From the NCBI RefSeq assembly GCF_022539665.2, contig NC_081340.1, positions 6,695,357-6,759,356 of the forward strand: DNA of 64,000 nucleotides. The letters are read 5' to 3'. Source of the stretch: Daphnia carinata. Its lineage: Eukaryota; Arthropoda; Branchiopoda; Diplostraca; Daphniidae. A program made the position numbers and the translations under genes. Under the pieces are notes generated by a model that was given only the letters and a program-made list of their open reading frames with translations, was not told where the DNA came from and made no database searches. Position 1 is the stretch's first letter, and each line of letters starts with the position of its first letter. Shown piece by piece: positions 45,561 through 56,911 of the stretch.

Positions 45561-48500
45561 AGAAAAAAAACTTTTACATGCGTCCGTACCGGTTTTTGTT
45601 GTTATGTGTATCTATGCGTAGAGAGCGAGAGAGAGAGAAGAGTTTCATTAGGGCGGTCAGCGGGGTGTATAATACGATCGGTTCGTTTCGGGGGCGGCGG
45701 TAGTACAAGTAGCGGTAGATATACACACGAAATATTTTTTTCAAAAAAGAGGAAGAAAAAAAAAAAAAATGCCAGGGCGAAAATTTATCGCGTAACATTG
45801 AAAAAAAAACCCTCTCCATCTCATTCCGAGACTTGAGAGATGAGGGAGATAGATGGAATATATAAATATCATAGAAAACTATATATATATCATAAAAAGA
45901 TGGGCGCGCTTCAAGCGCTTTTTCTCAAATAAATTTAGAAAGAGAGAGAGAGAGAGAGACGAGACTGAGTGGCATTTTCATTAGAGCTCAATTCTTATGG
46001 AGCTACTTCTTTAACACCTTTCTTTCATTCCCTTTCATTCGTTTTCCCTTTTTTCCTCTACCGTGTTTTATAGAGTCCCCCCCCCTCCTTGACTCCATCT
46101 AAAGCGCAGTGTTCCCAAGTTTATTACGTTAAAAAGAAATTCATTTTTTACGATTCAAGTTCAACTGGCGAGATGAATGCAAGACATCAGTTTTTACTTT
46201 CAATCAGCGAAGCCTTTCACGCTGCTGCTGCTGCTAAAAAAAAACCCCAGTCACACACAAATCTATTCATCAGGTGCGCGTTCACGGCTCTTTCTCACCC
46301 TCCTTTCAGAAATCCCGAACGACCGTGAAGTCCCCCCCCCCCCCCAGAAAAAAAAAATAGGCAACGTCGTATACAATCGCAATAAATCAAACCATTCGTG
46401 GGGATGATGTTGGGTATATTACATACAATCAACGGAGCTACTTGTCTACAAGAATTGACACGACTCTCCTCACGAAAAAAAAAAAAAAAATCCCTTTTTT
46501 TTTCATAATATTTTCTAAAATTCAAAATTGCAGAAGAAAACGACAACCCCGAAAAAGGTGATGGAGGGGAAGGAGGATGATGGAACTGCCTATTCAGGAA
46601 TGTCGCCGAAGACTAGAAAAGATATAATAATAATAATAATAATAATATGTGGAACTTCTCTTCCCTCCCCCCCCCCCCTTTCCTTTTTCCCCTCTTTCGT
46701 ATGGTATGCAAGGAGACACACAGGGACCCATGCCAAGAACGCGGGACCGGAGAGCGACGAAAAATGCCAGGCCTCCCATTGGGAAACGCCACAACAGACA
46801 CACAAACCGATTCTTTCGTCTGGTGACTTTTCTTTCGTAGACACACACACACACACACATAAGAAGGGGGGGAAAGAGGACAAAAGATGATCTGTGTCTC
46901 TGTGATCTCTCAAGTGATAGGACCTTTCTCTTTTATATTCTTTTCGCTGAGATGATGACTATCTTTTCGGGGCTAACCGAAACAGCTCCTTACCTGGAAA
47001 CACTCGAAAAGATACACACACATACACACACACACACAACCTCCAGCTGCGACAAACGGGCAAAAAGAACCTACACACACACACGCGTGTGTGTTCCCAC
47101 CAAAAGGGATGCAAAAGATTTTTTTTTTTTTTCGGAAATTTATCGTTTAAAGATCTTCTTTGAAACAAGAGACAAGTTTTATTTTATTTCTTATCATCTT
47201 TTTCCGATCGCTACCGACTCCCTCCCCAGAAAAACGAAGAATGTGTACCAATTCCTACCCCCGGTAATCAAAGCGTCACGTATTCATCAAGGGGGGAGGT
47301 GGAGGGAATATCGCGACAGCTTTCAAGAGAGCAGAGGTCAACCCCTGAAAAAAAAAAATAAATACTTTGTTATCGATACACATCTGTTGTGTATTGAGAA
47401 CAATAGAGGAGGCAAAATAGATTTCACGGTCGACATCCTGATGATTTTCTCATCATGTGGGGAGGCTGTTATTATTAGGGGCGATTCAATCATCTTTGCA
47501 ATGAAAATTTAAAAAAAAAAAATGATTCTCTCTTCTCGTGTTTTTAGAGCAATTAAAATCGCATTTCGTTATGGAAAAAGAGCTCACACGATCATCATCC
47601 AGTTGAGGATCTCTATTTGATCTGGAACACGTATGAAAAAGAAAAGAAAATGATGCGCAGGTATATAACTAACGACGAGCCACCCAACTGCCACGCAATA
47701 CACCATGATTAATAATAAATAACCATGTGTGTGTGTGTGTAACTCTCTCTTGGCTGTTGATGGCGTAAAAAAATGATTTGACGGCATAGACGAAGGAGAA
47801 GAAAATGAACTGCATTCATTTTCTCCTTTCTTTTCTTCTTTTTTTTTTTGAAAAACAATGCCGATGGCGTTCCGATTAAGGTTCCGTGTGTGAACGCGTT
47901 TTCACCCAAACTCGTACTATTTTTTTTTAAATCAAAAAAAAAAAGAAAAGGCAAATGTAAGAACGTCCTGATTGTAGCTAAAGGGAAGCCTCACAGGATG
48001 ATACAATATCATCAAAATTTCAAAAAAAAAAAATAAAATAAAATAAAATAATCAAGTCACAAATCAACAGCCACTAGGTGTCACGTTGAACGATTTAAAA
48101 AGAAATGTCTTCAGGTGCGGGGGGGTGTGTGTGTGTGTGTGTGTGTATAAGGAATGCGTGTCGTGAAATACTGTCGCAAGACACGCCGAAAAAAATGCTT
48201 CTCACAACAGAGAAGAAGAACGCCAGTAAATGACGCATCAGGCGACTTGGCGTGCCAGTAATGCCCCTTTACCTTTCCGTGTTTCTTTCTTAGCTCTCGT
48301 CAATTATCATCCCCGCTATCGTCATCCACCAGTTGGGGGGAAAAAAAAAGTCACATGGTCCGCATTTTTTTTTTTGAGAAAAAAAGACGGGCTTCTCTTT
48401 CACCTCCTTTTTATAATGCTTAATGATATACAAGAACGAAGGGTCTGCTGTAGCAATCAGTGCCCCAACGAAAGAAAAGTTTTCCAAGACACACAGAGAC

Positions 48501-51500
48501 AGACTTGGAGCTCCTCCCCCACATCCAACTCACGGGGCCTTGTTCAAATATTTGCCGCGCTCTGTCATTTGTCTTTTTTTTTTTTTTCCCTCTTCATCCT
48601 CAGAGTGTCTTAGCGTTACAACAGCCCCCGGTTCTTCTTCTTCTTACCTGGCCGAAGGGGTCAGTGTTAACTTGCCCGTCATTGGCCAGGTACTATTACA
48701 GCGTGACGGTGTCGTTTTTACAACAAGTTTTAAAAAAACAATCTTCTCACCGATTGATTCGAAGCTCAAAAAAGAAAATGTTGAAATGCATAAAAAAAAA
48801 CGATGATGGGTTAGAGGAAAACGAGCTCAAAGGTCAAATTGTGGTGGGAGCCCAGTTTTGTGCCTCACTTCATTGAGAGCAAAAATAAGATTTCGCCCCC
48901 CCCCTTTAACGACCAACAAAAACAAATGCGGTTAAAAAAAAAAGCGTGTACAACAATGCAGAGATAACATTCAAACGATCCATCATGCCCAATCTCTTCT
49001 TCCAAAGGCACAAGGTCTCATTTACAATTAAAACTTATCTACAAAGTTAACCCCAAAAATCTTCTTCTTTATTTTTCATCTCAAAAATTGCCTGCGTGTA
49101 GACACAAAAGATTTACGGCATCTTTTGTGTTTGCTGCTGCTGTTTTTTTTTTTTTTCGCTACCAACAGCTGACTAATCACTGATTTACCAACAGGAGGGG
49201 CTCCAGGTATGTCGTCGCCCTTAAGGAAAACGCAGACTTTACTATCGGTCAAAGCAACACGGAGGGTCTTGGCGAAAAAATAATAATGACTCGGGTTTGT
49301 ATAGCAGCAACTCTCTCTCGGAAGCTTTCAGAGAAACTGGAAGCAATCAACTCTGGCACAGGTAGATGGACAGGTAAAAAAGAAGAAAGACACAGTTTCG
49401 ACTTGATAGTGGGAGGAGTTGGGAAACGCCAACAAGAAAACAAGAAGAAGAGCTTTTATTTAATGAGGTCTCCCTTTTCTTTTTCTATACAATCCATATC
49501 GAATGCATCAACGAGAAAAACAGCTGACGAGATCCAAAGAAGGAGAGGAAAAAAAAAAAGTTTGGTAAAAGGTTTTTTCTTTTTTAAACTTCCCATCCGG
49601 ACGCACTTTTCAATATGTCGCCATATCTCGCCCACCCCTTAATGGTTCCTTTAAAAAAGAGACGCCGCAAGTGCAAAAGATATTACAGACTTTTAACACA
49701 CCCTCCATTTTTTTTTTTTATTTGAATACTCAAGGTCTACTTAAAATAGATTGAACTCGTTGTGTCTCAGTGATTATTAAACTTGTTTTTTAAAAATCAA
49801 AAGAAGATCGCCGCATCTCTCAAGAGATTCCGACATGCAAACAAGAAATTCAAAATAAAAAAAAAACTCAAATTACATAGACGAACGCAAAGAAAGATCC
49901 AATAAAGAAGAGCTCATTACCCCCGGCTGAAAATGAAAACTATTAAAAAAAATAAAAAAGAAAAAGATAAATATCTTTAACCCCCGTGCGTGGGGCGTTT
50001 TCTGTCTGATCCTCCTTCCAAACGTGGTGCCATTACAAACTCTTAGCAAACTTTCAGACTCCCCCCCCCCCTTCTTTTTTTTAAAGTCTACCGCACTTCC
50101 TCCCCATGTTGTTATTGTTCAGGGTACAAATATATTTTTTACGAAAGTTGATTGGTTTCTTCCCCCCATTTTTTTTTTTTCGCCATTGCATTTTCACGGT
50201 TGAATGGGCCTTTTCCATCATACGCGATTCCGCCGGAAATAACAGCAAGGAAACAAAAAAATGTTTACGAGAAAATGAATCTTCTATAAATAGAAAGTGA
50301 TGACAAGATGTTATGGATCGCCTGTTTTTTTTTTAAAGGGATGAATGTTACATTTTATTTAGTGTTCCATGTGTCTCAGAAAAAAAAGGGTTACGTCGCT
50401 TCCGGACACATCTGCGTTGCGTAAATTCACTTTTATTTGAATTATCTTTAAAAATTTTTCTTCTCAAGGTAAAATAGTTAAAGAAAAAGTGGGGGGGGGG
50501 ATATCTGACGATTGATTTATTTCCCTTTTCTCTCCCTTGAAAGCTGCGGTTTCGAGATAAGAAGAAAATTTCATACAACAAGACGATCAAAATAATAATA
50601 AAAAAAAATTAAACCTCTACAAGTCCGTTTCTTTAAAAAAAAAAAAAAAAAAGACGGGGGGGTTAGAGGGGAGAGTTAAAAAAAAAAGGGAACAATGATG
50701 ACCGGTTATTACCACGCGGCCACCTGTTCTTCCCCCCTTGTATACACACACACCTTTTTATATAGAGAAGCTTCTGCTTGCTCCCCATTTCTCTCCCCCC
50801 CCCCTTTTTGATGATAATAAGACTCAAAAAAAAAAAAATCCCAGGTAAGAGAAGTATAATATCTACTACCCCCTCTGCACATCATTTTCTTTTGAGGGAG
50901 GGGTTGGTTTGCGTGGGAACCAGGTTATACCAGATACTACTGTGCAAGTCTCATTGGGTCTTTTGATCCACATTTGAAAAAAAAAAAAAAAAGCATTTCC
51001 CCCACCCTGCTGGGATTCAAGGTGTGCGAATGACAACAACAAGAAAAACGAAAGGATTGTTGTTTTAGCTCATTCCGACATTTGATTTGGCACTCGAGTC
51101 ACAAAAAAAAAAGAGAAAAAATCTCATTTTCACTACGCGAAATGCGTCTCTCGAGACGCCCAAACAGGTACGGCCATCTCCCACATTCCCCTCCCCGCAC
51201 CAAAAAATCGTGATTTTTCTCACGCTCTTGACACGATTTCTAACAAAAAGAAAAAGTCCGGTGACACAAAAAAAAAAAAAAAAATCACCTGTCCATCAAA
51301 AACCTGTCACGCGCATTTCTCTACGAAAGCGCCCAAAACAAATCATTGATAACAGACTCAGTGGCCCCTCCCCGACTCTCTCACACTAATAACATGTCAA
51401 TATCTCTGATAAAAGATCAAGCGGTAGCCGACAGGTGCGAAAAAGAAAACCGTGGGAACAAGCCAAAAAAAAAAAAAAAGAAAGAAAGAAAGAAATGAGG

Positions 51501-53288
51501 GACTTACCGGCCAGCGGAAGGAGAAGGGTATGACGAGTCTGGCGTTGGACTTGTCCGGCTCAACGAAGGTGAACGAATTGCCAGCCAAGACGGGGCTGGA
51601 CGAGTTGCCGTAAGTGCACGGACTCGAAACCGTCACGTTGCTTTGATACTCCTTGAGGCACAGTCGGAAATGAGTGGCGCATTCACGTTGACAGGTGCCG
51701 GAGCTACCGGTCTCCTCCGCGCCACAGCACTGGCCGCTGGCCAGCCGGCCCTCGGGGTTTTCCAATGCAACCACTTCCAATTCGAAAAAGCCCGACGCGT
51801 TCGCCATCTTCAATAAAGAGATTAAACACGCATTCATTAAGACTTTCAACTCTGTTTTTCGAGGCAGATCAGTGTTCATTTTTTTAAAGCGATTTCCTTC
51901 TTTGTCAGGAATGAAAACAAAAGAAAGGAGAGACAGAGAAAAATGTGGGAGGAGTCGTTCTCGATTCGCAGGTATATAATAATAATTTGAAAAAAAAAAG
52001 AAAAAAAAAAGACTTTTCTTCTTTTTGTGCTAATCATTCACCTCGCTGTGAAAAGGCGATGCACAATGGAAGAGACAAGAAGAGATTCCGTGTTCTCGGT
52101 CATAAAAGAATCAGCGCACCATTTTCTTTTTTTTTTTTTTTTCGAGGGCCGGCAAGGTCAGAAAAAATTGGATGAAAAGAAGAGGGATGGTATACAAGGA
52201 AAAAAAAAAAGGAGGAAGAGACTTCTCCACCTGAACAGGTGTGACAATGGCAGCCATCATCATCACGGCCGTCGTTTGAGATTGTGAACTTTGAGAAACG
52301 GAATGTTCTTAAAACCTCATTAATCACAAAATATTTTCAAATTCCCAATCTATTTTTTGTTATTGAATTTTCAAATGTAGCGATTTCAAAACAAAAATGT
52401 AAAAACCAGTTAAAAGAAAAACGTTTGTTTCCTTTCGTTTTTGTTATCGTGTTCCATTTATACACACACACACACCGGTGGAGTAACATACACTTCCAGT
52501 GTGTACAAGTTTTTCCGACCGGTTTTTGTTTTCCCCATCGTCCACTGTGTGTTCGGGGTGTTGCTGAAACGTGTGTATCTCTCTACGTTAACATTCATCC
52601 ATCATTTCAAATCTGGTTATGGAGATCTATTATTCATAGAGACGGGGGTTAGAGAGAAAGAAACAAAAGCTACCTGTTTCTCTTTTACCAACTCGAGGAG
52701 GGATAGAAAAATATCATTTTCTTAGTTGATTGCCACCCATCAAAAACCCATACGTCTCTCAGATCGAAACCGTTTAAAACAACCGAAGGGGGAAACAAAA
52801 AAAAAAAGAACAAGACCAATCCAATTTGAACTACTAATGTCAATTTATTCAAAACATACCCACCACCCCCACGGATGAAAACGAAAAGGAGGGAAACGCT
52901 CTGATTGGTTTTGATCCTTAATTTATGTATCGATTTCTTTTAGTTACCCTTACCCTCCTGCCGCCTAGCAAAAACATTCGAAAAAAGGGAGGGGGTAAGA
53001 ACACAAAAAAACAAAATGGCCCTGAAAACAAAAAGCGCGCCGTTCCTTCATTTGCATGCCAATTGGCTTTTTGACTCATTTTGTTCGCCCTTCCTCATTA
53101 ACTTGAAAAAAAAACTCCCTCTTTTTTTTGGTAGACGAAATGAATACCCATCCCCCCAAGATTCATGAAAAAAAAAATTGATGAAATTGACATCATCTAA
53201 TCAATGCGAAAAAAAAAAAACGTACCGTCAGGTGAGCTGTGGATAAAAGTAGGGCTATCCAAATCATGGCGGACGATGTGAACGACAT
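23735..53288 (-). CDS. Serrate/Jagged-type Notch ligand, complete, 16 coding exons
   Basis: Coding exons (minus strand, 5' to 3') are 53288-53226, 51807-51508, 35805-35748, 33786-33514, 32523-32463, 31667-31534, 30067-29828, 29086-28973, 28537-28325, 27992-27865, 27628-27445, 26266-26132, 25940-25827, 25713-25471, 25238-24550 and 24421-23735. All junctions are GT-AG, phases join, and 1212 codons result. Order: signal peptide (1-21), MNNL/C2 domain, DSL domain with [12 protein letters not shown], 14 EGF repeats as in Drosophila Serrate, a cysteine-rich VWC-like region (Jagged/Serrate, not Delta), a transmembrane helix, RLRKR stop-transfer and a tail of about 135 residues. O-glucose (CxSxPC) and O-fucose (CxxxxTC) sites are present in several EGFs. 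The protein sits in the plasma membrane and signals to Notch on neighbouring cells. The tail ends in four valines, a possible PDZ ligand. Confidence 0.95.
24550..25238 (-). CDS. Serrate exon with EGF14 and cysteine-rich VWC-like region
   Basis: The exon begins with EGF14 ([12 protein letters not shown]...), then a Thr/Ser linker, then the cysteine-rich block starting [18 protein letters not shown] with CQC and CRPLKPG motifs that distinguish Jagged/Serrate from Delta. The later part ([16 protein letters not shown]...CDLKDN) matches the juxtamembrane domain of Jagged proteins. At 689 nt it is the longest coding exon of the gene and it is flanked upstream by an A37 run. Confidence 0.9.
25290..25326 (+). 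repeat. Poly(A) tract of 37 in a Serrate intron
   Basis: An uninterrupted run of 37 A (sense-strand T37) about 50 bp from the exon that ends at 25238. It could act as an oversized polypyrimidine tract. Confidence 0.95.
25471..28537 (-). CDS. Serrate EGF6-EGF13 exon block
   Basis: Six exons encode the middle EGF repeats: EGF6-7 (28537-28325), the rest of EGF7 with EGF8 (27992-27865), EGF9 (27628-27445), EGF10 (26266-26132), EGF11 (25940-25827) and EGF12-13 (25713-25471). EGF7 is split by an intron after GFNG. EGF9 has a longer loop ([10 protein letters not shown]) and is followed by a proline-rich linker ([11 protein letters not shown]) leading to EGF10, which begins GSCWTPNG and is atypical as in Jagged. 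CASNPC and CSSQPC in EGF12 and EGF8 fit the O-glucose consensus. Introns are 200-1200 bp and full of A/T runs and TG arrays. Confidence 0.9.
25754..25792 (+). repeat. Poly(A) tract of 39 in a Serrate intron
   Basis: An uninterrupted A39 lies between exons 25713-25471 and 25940-25827. It is the longest homopolymer I measured in the window, though I did not measure every run. Confidence 0.95.
28973..32523 (-). CDS. Serrate EGF1-EGF5 exon block
   Basis: Exons 32523-32463 and 31667-31534 encode EGF1-2, the short repeats lacking calcium-binding residues that contact Notch together with DSL (CVPYPGC and CETNWGG motifs are intact). Exon 30067-29828 encodes EGF3-4 ([11 protein letters not shown] and [10 protein letters not shown]). 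Exon 29086-28973 encodes EGF5 ([10 protein letters not shown]), a calcium-binding repeat with an O-glucose site. Confidence 0.9.
33514..35805 (-). CDS. Serrate DSL exon and preceding short exon
   Basis: Exon 35805-35748 completes the MNNL domain ([16 protein letters not shown]). Exon 33786-33514 encodes the linker with WHSL and the DSL domain. Its six cysteines and the [16 protein letters not shown] segment are intact, so the Notch-binding face should be functional. Confidence 0.9.
37644..37672 (+). repeat. TG dinucleotide array
   Basis: About 14 TG units in the large Serrate intron. Confidence 0.9.
44512..44540 (+). repeat. CA dinucleotide array
   Basis: About 14 AC/CA units in the large Serrate intron. 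Confidence 0.9.
45529..45559 (+). repeat. Poly(G) tract of 31
   Basis: An uninterrupted run of 31 G in the large Serrate intron. Such a long G-run is rare in AT-rich DNA and a strong quadruplex candidate. The sense (minus) strand carries C31. Confidence 0.9.
51508..51807 (-). CDS. Serrate exon 2: MNNL (Notch-ligand N-terminal, C2-like) domain
   Basis: A 100-codon exon starts [20 protein letters not shown] and carries the cysteine pattern of the MNNL domain (QCCG...CQREC...CLKEYQSNV...PCTYGN). It ends in FSFRWP just before the next exon's RSFTL, exactly as in Jagged. It opens with an in-frame ATG, so skipping of the signal-peptide exon could give an intracellular form, for which I see no further evidence. 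Confidence 0.92.
53226..53288 (-). CDS. Serrate exon 1: signal peptide
   Basis: The exon has 21 codons, beginning MSFTSSAM with hydrophobic core [12 protein letters not shown], and ends at a GTACGT donor in phase 0. It is assigned because it is the only upstream ATG with a signal-peptide-like sequence and a matching donor before the MNNL exon. The distance to exon 2 is 1.4 kb. Confidence 0.75.
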
Positions 53289-53328
53289 TGACGACACACT
53301 TAACGTACGGCAATTCTTTTTTCTTTTA

Positions 53329-53364
53329 CTACAATTTCGATTTTTGTCTGAAATCGTCCGACAT
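53329..53364 (-). promoter_or_regulatory. Upstream ORF in the Serrate leader
   Basis: An 11-codon ORF (MSDDFRQKSKL then TAG) ends 40 nt before the Serrate start codon. If it is inside the transcript it could lower or regulate Serrate translation. The transcription start is not known. Confidence 0.35.
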
Positions 53365-56300
53365 GGTCGCCTCCACCAAAACGACTCCATTAAAAAAAAA
53401 AAAAAGGGGTGAGTTGTCTTGGCGTAGTTAATCCAATCGTCACACGGGCGTTTCACATGCACGAATCACAAACACAAAAGAAATTGAAACTTGACGTTAA
53501 AAAAAAAAAAATAATAATTCACTGTGCGTTTTCTTTTTGCAGTTAGACACTTGGTGATGTGATAATCATCTCGAGTAGTAAATCCACTTTTTTTTTTGTT
53601 TGTTTGAAAGGGAGTCACAAAAAAGAATTTTGAACGTTCAAACTGCGTGGAATAGATCAAGGCAATTAAGCCAATAGCGAAAGCGATCAATGGCGACACT
53701 CACGCACGTGCACACACACAACTCGAAACAGCACAATCGCACAATTGAAGGAGTAGTTTTGAAAATATATATATTTTTTTTAATTTATTCAAATTTTGGT
53801 GTGTGTGTGTGTGTGTGTGTATGTGTGACGAGCAGCGTGGAACAAAAAAAAACGACACCTGTGAACCGGGCGACAGTCAACTCGAAACTGAGGACCAAGG
53901 ACGGGACGGTCGAGTTAAAGCGACTTTTTTTCTTACCCAGCCTCTTACCACCACCCCCCCGGAGGGAGGAGTAGGAAGGGGGAGGAGCAACACACACACA
54001 CACTAGTTTCTTTTTTTTTTTTTTTTCGTAGAGCTGCTGTTGCCCTTCCCCCTTCGGTGTGTATCTCCCCCCTCCCCCCACGTTTTTTTTTTCTTTTTTT
54101 TTTTTTTTTTGAAATGGAGAAGGGCGCCTTTTTTTTCTTCTTCTTCTTCCTTGGGTGGTGGGAGGCTCTGATTGAGAGTGGTATATACAGTTGTACACTA
54201 CTCCCTAACTACACCGAAAAAAAAAAGAGAGTAGGTGTAGGCACGACACGACCATGTGGTCCGCGTTGTCTACTCCATTTCGGAACTTGTTCCTTTTTTT
54301 TTCCATTTCCCACCGCTTGGTGGCGACGCCAGCTGTCCTTCCAACAACTTCCCATTTTTTTTCCCCCCACCGTTTCTCTTTTGTTTGCGTTTGAACTTGA
54401 TTAAAATCGCCTGATTGTTTCTTGACCTCGTCACCCTTCATTAACTCATTTTTTTTTTATTACAAAAAAAAACTAATCGCCATCCTGATTTCACGTGACA
54501 TTAAACAGTGTCCACGTACACGTTGACCACTAGAGGCGACACAAGACTCTGAGCGTGAGAAAATAGAAGGCGACACATCCCTCTGTAGAAATCCGAAAAA
54601 ACAAGTGATCCGTGTCGAACATGGGAAACGCGCGCTAATTTCCCAGCCATCGAAAAAAAAGAGGCCCCCACACACACCGAGGGGGTAAAACAAAAACGAA
54701 GAGGAAGGGCGACCTTTGTGTCGGGTCTGGACAAGCAGTTGTTCGTCTCTCACTACGTATTTAGCCTAAAAAAAATGACATGGCTCTTTATTTTGTATCG
54801 TCCATTGTGTCCGAGTCCAAACATTTCGACTTATTGCATCCAGAAAGAAAGTCTCGTATGACATCCTCCATTTTTTTTTTTTTCTCAGTTCTTCGGCATG
54901 GTGGGAGAAATTGTAATTTTCACGCGATGTTTAAACATATCGGGTAACTATATAAATAGGGCCCCCCCACCCAACCGCATTATTATAACAGGGGCCTAAG
55001 ATCGTTAGTTGTATGGAGCTATTAGTAGATATTGACCCATCAAGTTCTATTTATTATTATTCTATTTCAGGCCCTTTTTTCTTATTTCGGCGACGTGTCG
55101 CCATATTGTCTGCGTTTTGTTTTAAACATTCAGATTTCGAACGCGCTTTAGGCAGGGAATTATTCGAATGGCCCAAGATTTTCGAGAGTGATTCGAAAAT
55201 AAATTCGATCACACAGGAAGTCCAGCTATAAAAAAAAAAAAAAATTGATATCGTGTTACATTATGTACTATCCCCTCTCCCCTACCGACATTTATAGACT
55301 TCCATCATAAAAAATTATACAGTGAGAATTCTGCGGTCACATTGACAACAAAATCTTTTTTAGAACAAGAAAAAAAACGTGAACGTGCCAGTGGATTTTT
55401 GACGTGCCACACACACAAGAAAACCTCAAAGTTCTCCCCACCCCCTCCTCCTCTCATTTCTTACGTGTAGAAATCACGAGGAAACATACGCACAACAATC
55501 ATAAAAAAAAAAAGAAAAAAAAAAGCTTTAAAAACAAAAAATAATATGACGTCGAATGAAGATCCCAACCGGAAAGTTTTTATTTCTTGAGTGTATCATG
55601 TGAGGTGAAATTATATTTTCTAAAAAGAAAAACCCAAACTAGCGCCCTACCATCCGCATACGTATGAGGTATACGAAGCGTGTGACGGGAGAGCGACACG
55701 CACTGTGCAAACGTTTGAATTTTTTTCTTCGTGTTGTATTCGTCCCTCCTGTTTTTTTTTTTGGGTTGTTACGTCGTGACGTGCGCTGCTCGCGTTATTT
55801 TTTCTCACATGACTGTGTGTCTTCTTCTTTTTTTTTTTTTTTTTTTTTTTTACCTGCTTGTTTTAATTTTTTTTATTATTTTTTATTATTATGTTTTTTT
55901 TTTTTTTTTTGTTTAGAAGTCATCATCTGCACGCAAAGGTCAATCGGGTTGTGCTCCCACATCGAGTGTTCTTTTTTTTTTTTTTTTGTTAAATGAAGGC
56001 TTTATTGTAATAGGGTTTCCGGTTGATCGGGATTAGGTCAAATCGTGTGTAATTATTATTTATATTTTTGGCTTGAACGAATTCTTTTCAAATCGAAAAT
56101 TTTTAAAGCTTTAAAAAAAAAATTAAATTGACAATCCGTTTTTGAAAAATGTCAATGTGATTTTGACGTTGATGAAAGAAAATTCTAGTCAAAATGAAAA
56201 CTAAACAGAAAAAACAAAAACAATTCCACTGTTGTGTGTGTAATGGTTGGGGTAATTAAGTCATTAACTCGGTAAAGGCTGTGCGGCTAGAGGTGGGGGG

Positions 56301-56880
56301 AAAGGAAAAAATAATAAGCCAAGGTAGAGGCCAATGTGTGTTATCTCTAAAACGAAAAAAAAAAAAAAAAAAAAGTTGATGGAAAAACAGGAAAAAGCAA
56401 ATGAACTTTTGAACCGAGTGTTTTAAAAACACACGCCGGGGTGTCTGGGTTCAACCGCAAAAATGCACCGAAAAAAAAACAAAACAAAAAAAACTTTCGA
56501 GGCACTTGATGTTTTTCCTTGAAATATTGTATAGCATTTCAAAGAAACGAGTAGCTCATCATTCGAAAATAGCGATTAAAAAAAGACAAGCAATAAGTAC
56601 AAAAAAAAAAAAAAAAAAAAAAAAAATCAACCGAACGAATTGCTGTTACACGTTTGGTGTTTAATCACGCTAAAAACACTAATGCGATTTTTTTTCGATG
56701 AGTCCTTGGAAAAAGTGATTCGATCACCAATTTAACGCGGTAGAAAAAACACGTACATAATGAGCACAATAATGTTTTTGTAGCTTTCGGGGGGATTTAA
56801 TTGGTGGGCAATGTTGTTTTCAAATTTAGCGCGCGCTGTTCAAAATTTCAAACTGAGAAGGGAATACAAGAAAATGGGAT

Positions 56881-56911
<31 letters not shown>

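Larger units (their letters stand above)
35806..51507 (-). other. 15.7-kb Serrate intron
   Basis: This intron separates the MNNL exon from the DSL half of the gene, and its phase fits the flanking exons. I found no nested gene: the open frames are low-complexity. It contains dozens of A/T runs, a G31 run at 45529, CA/TG arrays near 37645, 39903, 40063, 44515 and 47010, and a (TAA/ATA) array near 46626. Its size suggests room for developmental enhancers, as in other Serrate loci. Two CGTGGGAA sites (Su(H)-type) lie at 50912 and 51451. Confidence 0.7.

Noticed and set aside
51508-51807. MNNL exon as the true start of the protein
   Set aside because: The ATG opening this exon follows a good acceptor, and an upstream exon supplies a proper signal peptide in the correct phase, which a Notch ligand requires.
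23735-53288. Delta instead of Serrate/Jagged
   Set aside because: The number of EGF repeats (14) and the cysteine-rich VWC-like region after them are Serrate/Jagged traits absent from Delta.
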